This document shows positions 42,000 to 49,313 of a DNA stretch of 64,000 nt, one piece after another. Source of the stretch: an uncultured Oscillospiraceae bacterium. GTDB taxonomy: Bacteria; Bacillota; Clostridia; Oscillospirales; Acutalibacteraceae. Every line of letters starts with the position of its first letter. Positions within the stretch are counted from its first letter, which is position 1. The stretch spans positions 85,286 to 149,285 of the forward strand of contig URZE01000003.1 in NCBI GenBank assembly GCA_900552265.1, given 5' to 3'. The notes under the pieces are model-generated. The model did not search any database, had not been told where the DNA came from, and saw only the letters and a list, made by a program, of their open reading frames with translations. A program made the translations under genes and the position numbers.

Positions 42000-42058
42000 T
42001 TAGAGAGATTTTTGTATCAAAATTTTATCGTTTATATAGTTTTAGAAATTTATAAAAA

Positions 42059-42072
42059 TGCAACCGGTTGCA
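42059..42072. promoter_or_regulatory. Perfect palindrome resembling a LacI-family operator
   Basis: TGCAACCGGTTGCA is an exact inverted repeat with the central CG and flanks usual for LacI/GalR family operators. It is not next to a visible promoter, and no such regulator is in the window. Confidence 0.35.
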
Positions 42073-42284
42073 CTTTCGCACGGAAGAAAATTTTGTCGAA
42101 ACTCCGAATGCCGCTAATTTTGGCTAATACAACGAATCGGCCGCTTTTTTTATTTAAATTTTTGAACCTAAATTCCAATTTATTGTTATCGCAAATTATG
42201 ATCTTTTTTGATATAATGTGCTACAGGTTTGTTTTGAAATTAAGGCACTTCCATATTTGTTATATAGGTAATTTTTGACGGAAT

Positions 42285-42313
42285 TTGAAAAATCGTGTGA
42301 TTTATGGTATAAC
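42285..42313 (+). promoter_or_regulatory. Promoter of the unknown four-gene operon
   Basis: TTGAAA (42285-42290) and TATAAC (42308-42313) are separated by 17 bases, 44 bases ahead of the GTG start. Confidence 0.65.
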
Positions 42314-42357
42314 AGATAAATAAATTTTTAGCAAGAATATTATTGGAGGTATGTTTC

Positions 42358-42840
42358 GTGATTTATTTTACAAAAGATGCACTTCGTGAATTCAAAAAGA
42401 AATTTTTTTACTTAGAAACTGCAAATGGAGAAAAAGCAATAGTTTATAAAGCAAATAAAGATAAAGCAGTAGAGGCTATAAAAAAAGAAAAATATAATTT
42501 GAAGTTTAGTTTATATTCTATGCTAGACGAAAACAGAACGGAAAACGATGTTTATTTGCTAGGTGTTCAAAATAAGCAAATGCTTATGGATAAAATTTTA
42601 AAAATACTATACAAGGAGCCGTTAAATGTTATTTACATAAACACAGGATCGAATTGGAACGTACTGTTTTTGTCAGATGCTGATACGCAAAATGATTGCT
42701 ATAAAAGCCCAAATCCAGAATTATATAGTTGGCCTTGTGTTATTGCGGATGACGATCTCAGTAAAACATTAAGATCACAACTAAAGCCCGAACGTGAAGT
42801 TTCAAATATTCTAAGTGAATTAACAAAATTAAAAAAATAA
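42358..42840 (+). CDS. Unknown operon, gene 1
   Basis: This 160-residue protein is not recognised. It begins MIYFTKDALREFKKK, is soluble and of mixed strand and helix, and includes VYLLGVQNKQMLMDKI and YINTGSNWNVLFLSDAD. No signal peptide or known catalytic motif is visible. GTG at 42358 is chosen because GGAGG lies eight bases upstream; an in-frame TTG at 42343 would overlap that site. It is first of four closely spaced plus-strand genes, none of which I can assign, lying between ssrA and the recombinase end of the prophage. Confidence 0.65.
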   Translation: MIYFTKDALREFKKKFFYLETANGEKAIVYKANKDKAVEAIKKEKYNLKFSLYSMLDENRTENDVYLLGVQNKQMLMDKILKILYKEPLNVIYINTGSNWNVLFLSDADTQNDCYKSPNPELYSWPCVIADDDLSKTLRSQLKPEREVSNILSELTKLKK

Positions 42841-42855
42841 AAGGAGTGATTAAAT

Positions 42856-43281
42856 ATGCCACCTATTCCCCAGTTTGCTAGAGTTTTGGCAAAGCGTGTC
42901 AAAGCCAAACCTAAGGTCTTTATAAGAACTCCGATTATTAAAGGGAAAAGACGTTATATGGAACAATCTGGTGAAGTATCTATAAGACCTAAAAAAAGAA
43001 TAAGGCGTGCAGAAATTACTACAGTCGAGGAAGAAAACAAAAAATTATTACAAAACTCTATTTGCAAGAAACCAGGGGATAGTTCATATGGTACAATAGA
43101 TCTTTTAAAAATGGAAGCTAATAAAAAGTTGGAAGGATATAGAACAGGCGAAAAAGTAAAAATCTGTAATCTTGATGACCCATTTAGTTACGTTGAGATT
43201 GTTTGGCCAGCAAATACAACAATTGAAAATGTAGTGTTTCTAACCAGGAAGCAAGTTTTAGATAGAAAAATTAAAAAATAA
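42856..43281 (+). CDS. Unknown operon, gene 2 (basic protein)
   Basis: This 141-residue protein is not recognised. The first 55 residues are strongly basic and Pro-rich (KRVKAKPKVFIRTP, then RPKKRIRRAE), like a nucleic-acid-binding or disordered tail. The remainder, with EKVKICNLDDPFSYVEIVWP, looks like a small strand-rich domain. AAGGAG stands seven bases before the ATG, which follows gene 1 by 15 bases. Confidence 0.62.
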   Translation: MPPIPQFARVLAKRVKAKPKVFIRTPIIKGKRRYMEQSGEVSIRPKKRIRRAEITTVEEENKKLLQNSICKKPGDSSYGTIDLLKMEANKKLEGYRTGEKVKICNLDDPFSYVEIVWPANTTIENVVFLTRKQVLDRKIKK

Positions 43282-43299
43282 GCAGAGGGGGTGATTTTG

Positions 43300-44151
43300 G
43301 TGCCAAATAAGAAGAAATTGATAGCAAGTTTTTCGAAGCTTGAAAAGTGCAAAGGCTGCGACAAAGATTTAGATAAGAATTCATCAGATGAGATTTTGCG
43401 TTTAGGTTTATGTCCTACATGTTATAGTGAGTACATAGATATGAAAAGGTATGTGGATAAGTATGTAGATGAATTCGAAATAGATAAGGCTTTTGATACA
43501 AGTGTAGATGGTTTGTTAAATGATTACATAACAGAAAAAAATTTTGAAAAAATATTTTTTTCTGGACATAAGGAACAGATATATCAATATATACGTGAGA
43601 TGATTTCTCCACCGTCCTCTCCACCACGCCGTAAGTCTCCAGAAAATAGCGACGGAGAATCAGACTCTAGTAGTAGTGATTCGCTACATGAAGAGGAAAG
43701 TGTTTTAAAGGAACGCATAGAACACGAACAGAGGGAACGGCAAAAAGAATTATTCGAAAGATTAAAACGGGAAAATGCAGAGAAAATAGCAAGCTTTTTG
43801 GCAAAAAATGAAGGATTTAGAAAATATTGTGCGAATCATTTCGATAAAGGTACTACCAGCCAGGAAAAGGAGTATGCTGAAAATAGTATGATTTTATATC
43901 TATTTGAATTATATGACAAGAGATGGCCTAAAGGCCAAAAATTTAAAAATGCAGGTAATCCGTTACAATTAAAACCAGGTGAATTAACAGAGAAGAAATA
44001 TTGTTGCTATGAATATTATGCAGAACAAGGAAGAAAAGAAGGACCATTTAGGTTCGTTGTACTTATTGACACCGTTACAAATCAACCGATGCGAATTTAT
44101 TTTACATCTACTCACTATGATAAATTTATTGAACTAAAAATATGTGATTAA
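43300..44151 (+). CDS. Unknown operon, gene 3 (zinc ribbon plus charged linker)
   Basis: This 283-residue protein is not recognised as a whole. Near the N-terminus CKGC and, 26 residues later, CPTC form a four-Cys zinc ribbon (about residues 17-50). A disordered segment rich in Ser, Pro and Glu follows (about 105-135, with PPSSPPRRKSPENSDGESD). Then come a long charged helix (HEQRERQKELFERLKREN) and a C-terminal strand-rich domain (FRFVVLIDTVTNQPMRIYF). GTG at 43300 has AGGGGGTG seven bases upstream and is preferred to the GTG at 43291. The last eight bases overlap a longer frame of gene 4. Confidence 0.62.
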   Translation: MPNKKKLIASFSKLEKCKGCDKDLDKNSSDEILRLGLCPTCYSEYIDMKRYVDKYVDEFEIDKAFDTSVDGLLNDYITEKNFEKIFFSGHKEQIYQYIREMISPPSSPPRRKSPENSDGESDSSSSDSLHEEESVLKERIEHEQRERQKELFERLKRENAEKIASFLAKNEGFRKYCANHFDKGTTSQEKEYAENSMILYLFELYDKRWPKGQKFKNAGNPLQLKPGELTEKKYCCYEYYAEQGRKEGPFRFVVLIDTVTNQPMRIYFTSTHYDKFIELKICD

Positions 44152-44176
44152 AATTTTAAAAAGGAGAAATATTTTA

Positions 44177-44686
44177 ATGAGAACAAGAAATATTATTAGA
44201 TTTTTATTTAGTATAATTTTGCCGTTGCTGGTCATTTGCAGTAGCGCACGCGCTGAAAATTCAATTAGTATAACACAATTGAATAACGGTTTATTTCGAT
44301 GGGAAAAACAACATATACCTGATAAAGAAACGTATTTTATTTTTTCAAATGCATCCCATTGGAGTGATATAGAAGATTTCTATAAAGAGGTTGAACGTAA
44401 GTTTAAAGTACCTGACAGATTAAAAATTTTAAATATTCAGTGTTATCTGGACAGAATACGAAATTTATATTGGTTTAAACCTACAAAAATAGTGTGGCTC
44501 ATTAAAGATCTTTCTAAATTTACAAAACGTGAAGATAGCTTAGACGGGCAGCCTGCAGGGGAATGTATAATAGAAACTTTTAAAGAATATGTTCTTCCTT
44601 TTTGGGAGGGTATTCCTGGTACAGGCTCTGTTGTGGATTGCTGGCCGAGCGAAAACACTAGACAATTCAATGTTTATTACACATAA
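44177..44686 (+). CDS. Unknown operon, gene 4 (secreted protein)
   Basis: This 169-residue protein has a clear signal peptide (MRTRNIIRFLFSIILPLLVI, cleavage after ARA at about residue 26) and a mature domain of about 140 residues. Marks are LFRWEKQHIPDKETYF, WFKPTKIVWLIKDLSKF and three Cys in the mature part. No family is recognised. AGGAG lies ten bases before the ATG at 44177; the frame is open further upstream but that would bury the signal. As the only exported product of the operon, it may be what genes 1-3 support, though this is inference. Confidence 0.68.
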   Translation: MRTRNIIRFLFSIILPLLVICSSARAENSISITQLNNGLFRWEKQHIPDKETYFIFSNASHWSDIEDFYKEVERKFKVPDRLKILNIQCYLDRIRNLYWFKPTKIVWLIKDLSKFTKREDSLDGQPAGECIIETFKEYVLPFWEGIPGTGSVVDCWPSENTRQFNVYYT

Positions 44687-44694
44687 CTTTACAA

Positions 44695-44725
44695 CCTCCG
44701 CTAGCAAACAGAGTTAGCGGGGATT
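44695..44725 (+). terminator. Terminator of the unknown operon
   Basis: CTCCGCTA and TAGCGGGG pair across an 11-base loop and are followed by ATTTT. It stands six bases from the end of the recombinase gene and marks the boundary between host-oriented genes and the prophage. Confidence 0.75.
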
Positions 44726-44730
44726 TTACG

Positions 44731-46308
44731 TTAGGTATGATCATTACATTTAAACTGAAAATATAAATTACCATTTGTATAAGCTAGAGCTTTATCTACC
44801 ATTGTGTACCAAAGTCTCTCATCAAATTCGTCTATTAGTTTGTTACTGCTTTTCAAGTTTTCAATAAATATCTTTATTCTATCCGTGCAAACTTTCAAAT
44901 CTTGTTTTTTGTCTTCTAATTTCGACAATTCGCTTTTAATTTTTTCATATTTTCCGGTGTAAGAATCGTATTTCTCGTTGTAAACGGCTTGATCTATGGC
45001 TTTTCTTGAATTTTCATATATGAGATTTTTCATTAAATTTATTACAGATTCATTTTCTTTTTGAAGTTTTGATATTTCATCGTCTATGTTTTTAGTATTT
45101 GTGAGCTCTAAAATGGCATCCTTGCAGTTTTTTATGATTTCATCTTTATTGCTAATTAGGTTATTAAACGCTTTCACAAATTCTTTCTTTATTTGCTCCT
45201 CAGTCAAATGAGGAGTTTTGCATTTCTTTTTGTTCTTAAATTTGTTGTTGCATTGCCATATCACTTTTCTATATTTATCATTTGAATGCCACACTTTTGA
45301 ACCATAAAAACTGCCACATTCTCCGCATATAATTTTACTTGAAAAAATACTTTTGCAACTGTGATTAACTTTTGATTGCTCTCTTTTCTTAAGTTCATCT
45401 TGTACTAAATCATAAATTTCAGGAGAAATGATCGCTTCGTGACTGTTTTTTACATAATATTGCGGAACTTCACCTTCATTTTTCTTCTGCTTCTTTGTAA
45501 GAAAATCAACTGTATAGCATTTTTGAAGAAGAGCATCACCTTTGTATTTTTCATTAGTCAAAATACTTCTGATCGTACTTGTAGTCCATTTTTTCTTACC
45601 TGATGGAGTCGGTATGTTCTCGTCTGTTAAGTGTTTTGAAATTGCGGATATTGTCTTTCCCTCAAGAAATAACCTGTATATTAGCCTTACGATTTTAGCT
45701 TCTTTCTCTATTATTTTAGGACTGCCATCTTCTCCTTTTTCATAGCCTAAAAAATTTTTGTAGGGAAGAGAAACTTTACCATCAGCAAATCTTTTTCTTT
45801 GTCCCCACGTTACATTTTCGCTTATTGATCTTGATTCTTCTTGTGCAAGCGAACTCATAATTGTTATGAGTAATTCTCCTTTAGAATCAAGCGTATAAAT
45901 ATTTTCTTTCTCAAAATATACTTCCACGCCTTTTTCTTTAAGTTTTCTAACAGTGGTTAAAGTATCAACTGTATTTCTAGCAAATCTTGAGACTGACTTC
46001 GTAATAATAAGATCTATCTTTCTATCAAGTGCATCTTTTATCATTCTGTTAAAGCCATCACGTTTTTTGGTGTTGGTCGCACTTATACCTTCGTCAGTAT
46101 AAACTTCCACGAAATTCCAATTGTTTTTTGATTTTATGTACCTTGTATAATAATCAACTTGTGCTTCGTAACTTGAAAGTTGTTCTTCGGTATCAGTAGA
46201 AACTCTGGCATAGGCTGCTACTTTTCTCATAGTTGATGATATTTTTGAAGTATTAGTAAATAAATTAAGCGTTGCCGGGATTACAGTTACTGACCTTGCT
46301 GTGTTCAA
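44731..46308 (-). CDS. Large serine recombinase 2
   Basis: This 525-residue recombinase has the resolvase catalytic domain (MRKVAAYARVSTDTEEQ with the likely nucleophile Ser in ARVST, then FARNTVDTLTTVRKLKEKGV), the recombinase domain (YKNFLGYEKGEDGSPKIIEK, IPTPSGKKKWTTSTIRSIL), a zinc ribbon (CGECGSFYGSKVW and CNNKFKNKKKCKTPHL) and a long coiled coil near 410-500. Such enzymes integrate and excise phages and conjugative elements by a Ser-phosphodiester mechanism. The start region overlaps the end of recombinase 1 by 44 bases, so both are made from one message. Confidence 0.93.
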   Translation of the reverse strand: MNTARSVTVIPATLNLFTNTSKISSTMRKVAAYARVSTDTEEQLSSYEAQVDYYTRYIKSKNNWNFVEVYTDEGISATNTKKRDGFNRMIKDALDRKIDLIITKSVSRFARNTVDTLTTVRKLKEKGVEVYFEKENIYTLDSKGELLITIMSSLAQEESRSISENVTWGQRKRFADGKVSLPYKNFLGYEKGEDGSPKIIEKEAKIVRLIYRLFLEGKTISAISKHLTDENIPTPSGKKKWTTSTIRSILTNEKYKGDALLQKCYTVDFLTKKQKKNEGEVPQYYVKNSHEAIISPEIYDLVQDELKKREQSKVNHSCKSIFSSKIICGECGSFYGSKVWHSNDKYRKVIWQCNNKFKNKKKCKTPHLTEEQIKKEFVKAFNNLISNKDEIIKNCKDAILELTNTKNIDDEISKLQKENESVINLMKNLIYENSRKAIDQAVYNEKYDSYTGKYEKIKSELSKLEDKKQDLKVCTDRIKIFIENLKSSNKLIDEFDERLWYTMVDKALAYTNGNLYFQFKCNDHT

Positions 46309-47626
46309 TTGATTTCACCCTTTCTAAACGATTAATTTCTTTATCGCTTGCTAAATTTCTCATCTCTTTTGTCCAAGACTCACTTCTAGATGGATAATTC
46401 CATGTTTTCAAGACTTTATTACCATCATTAAGAATAAATTTAAGTTTGCCTTTACTCGGAACAATGATTTTACTTACTTTGTTTTTAAATATTTGTTCAT
46501 CGAACTTTGTGATTCCAAGTACCTCACAAGATAGCTTTTTGATTGTTTCTTCGGGTACTCTACTTGAAGGACAATACTTTTTACCATAGCTGTTAAACGT
46601 AGCACAAATCCATATTGGCTTTGCATACTTCGTGCCACTTGCAGCTATTTTTCTTCTATAGTTTTTGCCACAAAGACCACATCCTATCTTACCGGTAAAA
46701 ACGTATTTTTTAGAGCTGTTTTTAGCCTTTTGGTGTTTTGCTCGCTTTCTTATTTCATCTTGAACTTTTTGAAAAGTATCGGCATCAATAATTGCTTTGT
46801 GATTGCTCTCTACATAGTACATCGGTAATTCTCCTTTGTTTTTTAATTGTTTTTTAGTTATGTGATCTTTGATAAATGTCTTTTGAAGCAGTAAATCTCC
46901 TGTATATTTTTCATTTTTAAGAATTCCTCTGACTGTGCTTTCTCGCCATGTTCCATCATCTTTGGTAGGCACATTTTTATCCCTAAGTTTACGAACAATA
47001 GCATTTATCCCCATGCCACTTAGGTAATCATCAAAAATCATTTTTACTATTGTAGCCTCATCATCAATTACTTCAATTTTTCCGTTATTAATTTGATATC
47101 CAAGCATTTTAAAACTTGTGGAAATTCCTTGCTTAAATTTATCTCTAATTCTCCATTTGCAGTTTTCACTAACAGATAAGCTTTCTTCCTGAGCAAAAGA
47201 AGAGAGGAGAGTAAGCATAAGCTCGCCATCCTCTGATAAACTGTGAATATTTTCTTTTTCAAAATATACATCTATTCCTAAAGTCTTAAATTCTCTTATT
47301 GTTTCAAGTACAGTCAATGTGTTTCTTGCAAATCTTGATACCCCCTTTGTAATTATCATATCAATTTTTCCTTGTTTTGAGTCTTCCAAAAGTCTTTGAA
47401 ACTCAGGTCTTGAATCTTTGGTTCCCGTCCGGGCTTCATCTGCATAAACTCCAACATATTGCCAGTTTGGATTATTCTGAATTAATTTGCTGTAATAGCT
47501 TATTTGCGCAGATAAAGAGTGCATCATTGCATCCTTTTCACTCGATACCCTAGCATATGCAGCCACTTTTTTCTTTTTTGGTAGTTTATCTATTAATGGA
47601 ATAACTTTTACAATTTCTCTTTTCAT
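46265..47626 (-). CDS. Large serine recombinase 1
   Basis: This 453-residue recombinase has the same layout as its neighbour: KKVAAYARVSSEKDAM with the catalytic Ser, RFARNTLTVLETIREFK, the recombinase domain ending KDDGTWRESTVRGILKN, and the zinc ribbon CGLCGKNYRRKIA with CATFNSYGKKYC. It lacks the long coiled coil of recombinase 2. The ATG at 47624-47626 has AGGGG about ten bases upstream, against a longer frame that begins in hydrophobic unlikely sequence. Tandem pairs of this type are common at the ends of clostridial mobile elements; whether both are needed for recombination is unclear. Confidence 0.92.
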   Translation of the reverse strand: MKREIVKVIPLIDKLPKKKKVAAYARVSSEKDAMMHSLSAQISYYSKLIQNNPNWQYVGVYADEARTGTKDSRPEFQRLLEDSKQGKIDMIITKGVSRFARNTLTVLETIREFKTLGIDVYFEKENIHSLSEDGELMLTLLSSFAQEESLSVSENCKWRIRDKFKQGISTSFKMLGYQINNGKIEVIDDEATIVKMIFDDYLSGMGINAIVRKLRDKNVPTKDDGTWRESTVRGILKNEKYTGDLLLQKTFIKDHITKKQLKNKGELPMYYVESNHKAIIDADTFQKVQDEIRKRAKHQKAKNSSKKYVFTGKIGCGLCGKNYRRKIAASGTKYAKPIWICATFNSYGKKYCPSSRVPEETIKKLSCEVLGITKFDEQIFKNKVSKIIVPSKGKLKFILNDGNKVLKTWNYPSRSESWTKEMRNLASDKEINRLERVKSIEHSKVSNCNPGNA

Positions 47627-47722
47627 TTTATTAATTCCCCTATTTTTTCTACTAAAAAGTATTAGAATAAGTATTTTGGTAGTACACATATTACCTCATA
47701 TAAAGCTCTGTATCAAGCTATT

Positions 47723-47884
47723 TTATCGATATAAACTGCCGAATATCGGAGAGTATTTTTTTAAGAATTTGGTATCAATTTTATTGTACTCACTTTTTGT
47801 TATCAGTCCTAAATTTAGCATAGCTCTCATTATACTCATTCTAGACTGATATTCTTTTTCAGCTTCAAATTGCTCGCTCGTCAT
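47723..47884 (-). CDS. Small conserved mobile-element protein, 53 residues
   Basis: This gene was found by reading the minus strand by hand. It starts at the ATG 47882-47884, which overlaps the stop of the HTH gene in an ATGA. It reads MTSEQFEAEKEYQSRMSIMR and ends in LGLITKSEYNKIDTKFLKKY then SPIFGSLY. Small proteins of this form (a charged helix, then the Asp-Thr-Lys turn and a YxPIFGSL end) are common just ahead of recombinase pairs in clostridial elements. They resemble SHOCT-type domains. Their function is unknown; a role in directing the recombinases is possible. Confidence 0.7.
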   Translation of the reverse strand: MTSEQFEAEKEYQSRMSIMRAMLNLGLITKSEYNKIDTKFLKKYSPIFGSLYR

Positions 47885-48288
47885 AGATGGATTTTCCTTT
47901 CTGTTTTTTTAAATCTATTTTCAATGTAGCATTCATGGCTACAGTATTTTTTATCTTTGTTATCATAGCTTCCAAACTTTTTATTACAATTCTTGCAAAT
48001 ATTAGTTTTTAAATATTTTCTATTGTTTTCTGTGTTTTTTCTCCACCATTTGTATCTGCATAAGTCTGAACAAAATTTTTTAAAATTTGACTTTGAACTT
48101 TTTTCTAATGTAACACCACAATTTTTACACTCTGTGTGGATTTTTCTCAATTTTAATCTTTGTCGTCTAAAAAATGATTTTATCGTGCTTTCTGAAATAG
48201 AAAGGGCAGAAGCTATTTCTCTATAACTTCTGCCTTGCTTTTTAAGCGTTATTAATTTATTTTTTTGAATTTCATTCAATATTTCCAC
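47881..48288 (-). CDS. Sigma-like helix-turn-helix protein with zinc knuckles
   Basis: This 135-residue protein starts with a helix-turn-helix of the sigma-70 region 4 or resolvase type (LKKQGRSYREIASALSISES then TIKSFFRR). Two zinc knuckles follow: CKNCGVTL with CSDLCRYKWW, and CKNCNKKFGSYDN with CSHECY. This is the form found next to recombinases in clostridial mobile elements, where it is thought to regulate the element. GAGGTG lies about nine bases before the ATG. Confidence 0.8.
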   Translation of the reverse strand: MEILNEIQKNKLITLKKQGRSYREIASALSISESTIKSFFRRQRLKLRKIHTECKNCGVTLEKSSKSNFKKFCSDLCRYKWWRKNTENNRKYLKTNICKNCNKKFGSYDNKDKKYCSHECYIENRFKKTERKIHL

Positions 48289-48297
48289 ACCTCAAAA

Positions 48298-48576
48298 TCA
48301 CATGATATTAAGTGTTTTCAAAATATCATGCATGTAGTTGCTGCCTCTTGAAAAAAGTATTCCTGTTAAAATAGAACCTATGTATGGTATATCAGACTCT
48401 AAATCTAAATGTTTTAGTAAATCAAATTTGTATGATATAGAAACAATTACTCCAAGTAATAAACTTGCAATCATCTGCCACGGGATAGCTCCAGATATAA
48501 AAAATTCATTAAAATAAGTTATGATTCCTTCAACTATAACGGAAATTATAACCATTTTTGATATATCTTGATTCAT
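48298..48576 (-). CDS. Holin-like small membrane protein
   Basis: This 92-residue protein has two or three membrane segments (MVIISVIVEGIITYFNEFF, IPWQMIASLLLGVIVSISY, IPYIGSILTGILF). Its position directly after the amidase in the lysis module suggests a holin that lets the lysin reach the wall. The ATG at 48574-48576 has GGAGG seven bases upstream and overlaps the amidase stop in ATGA. The sequence itself does not match a named holin class that I can recall, so the call rests on size, helices and place. Confidence 0.65.
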   Translation of the reverse strand: MNQDISKMVIISVIVEGIITYFNEFFISGAIPWQMIASLLLGVIVSISYKFDLLKHLDLESDIPYIGSILTGILFSRGSNYMHDILKTLNIM

Positions 48577-49250
48577 TTGTTTACCTCCGATATAAAGGCG
48601 TCGGGGAATCCTGCGTTCTTTACTTTTTGAAGGCAATTCTCAGCATTTTGCTTTTGAGAATATGCTCCTACTTGTACTCTATATATCTTATTTGAAGATT
48701 CATTTGGAACTGATGCATCTGCCTTATACACGACTCCATAATAACCGCAAACGCCTTTGCAAATAGCTTCACCGATAGATTTCACGTTGTTGATTATCCA
48801 ATTTGCACCGTCTTTTTGGTCGTGAAATTCAACCTCTAAATATACCGCAATAGCTTTTGTAGAATTAAGCTCTGCAAGGCTTGAGTTTACTCTTAAACTG
48901 TAATCGGGGCCGGGAGAAATAGGTGCAACTGCGTTTAAAATAGCTTGTCCTGCTTTTTTGTTTTCTTCGGCGTTGCTATAAATCATAACAAGAGTCCCAC
49001 CAAGAGTTTGACCGTTAAAAGCATTTGTGTGAATTGGAATATGTAAATCCGCGCTCCAGCTGTTGCTTTCTTTAATACTCGTATTCATTGCTTGCCCTTG
49101 AGGTGCTTTCTTGACATTAAACCCGCACTTTTCAAGAGCTTTTTTTGCATACTCCGCAATCCTATTACATTGTTCACATTCGTTTGTATTTCCTGACGCA
49201 TAAATGTTATTTATCTGTGCGCTCGGACTCAAATATATTTTTTTACTCAT
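48573..49250 (-). CDS. N-acetylmuramoyl-L-alanine amidase with SPOR domain (phage lysin)
   Basis: This 225-residue enzyme has an Amidase_3 domain (MSKKIYLSPSAQ, ADLHIPIHTNAFNG with the metal His, and VYLEVEFHDQKDGA with the catalytic Glu) and a C-terminal SPOR-like repeat (YRVQVGAYSQKQNAENCLQ). The enzyme cuts the link between MurNAc and the stem peptide. The SPOR part binds glycan. It is the endolysin of the prophage, placed between the tail-tip gene and the holin. AAGGAG lies upstream of the start. Confidence 0.9.
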   Translation of the reverse strand: MSKKIYLSPSAQINNIYASGNTNECEQCNRIAEYAKKALEKCGFNVKKAPQGQAMNTSIKESNSWSADLHIPIHTNAFNGQTLGGTLVMIYSNAEENKKAGQAILNAVAPISPGPDYSLRVNSSLAELNSTKAIAVYLEVEFHDQKDGANWIINNVKSIGEAICKGVCGYYGVVYKADASVPNESSNKIYRVQVGAYSQKQNAENCLQKVKNAGFPDAFISEVNK

Positions 49251-49313
49251 TTTAAAAACTCCTTTTAATAGTTAAATAAAATTTCTATCTTTTGATTTCT
49301 TCTGTGCAAAAAA

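Larger units (their letters stand above)
42000..42357. other. Intergenic region with a 14-base palindrome
   Basis: This gap separates ssrA from the unknown operon. It holds the perfect palindrome TGCAACCGGTTGCA (42059-42072) and a patch that is less AT-rich than its surroundings up to about 42155. A promoter lies at 42285-42313. No gene is supported. Confidence 0.6.

Noticed and set aside
42012..42278. 88-codon plus-strand open frame after ssrA
   Set aside because: No ribosome site; the peptide looks random, and the region holds a palindrome and lies ahead of a promoter for a better gene.
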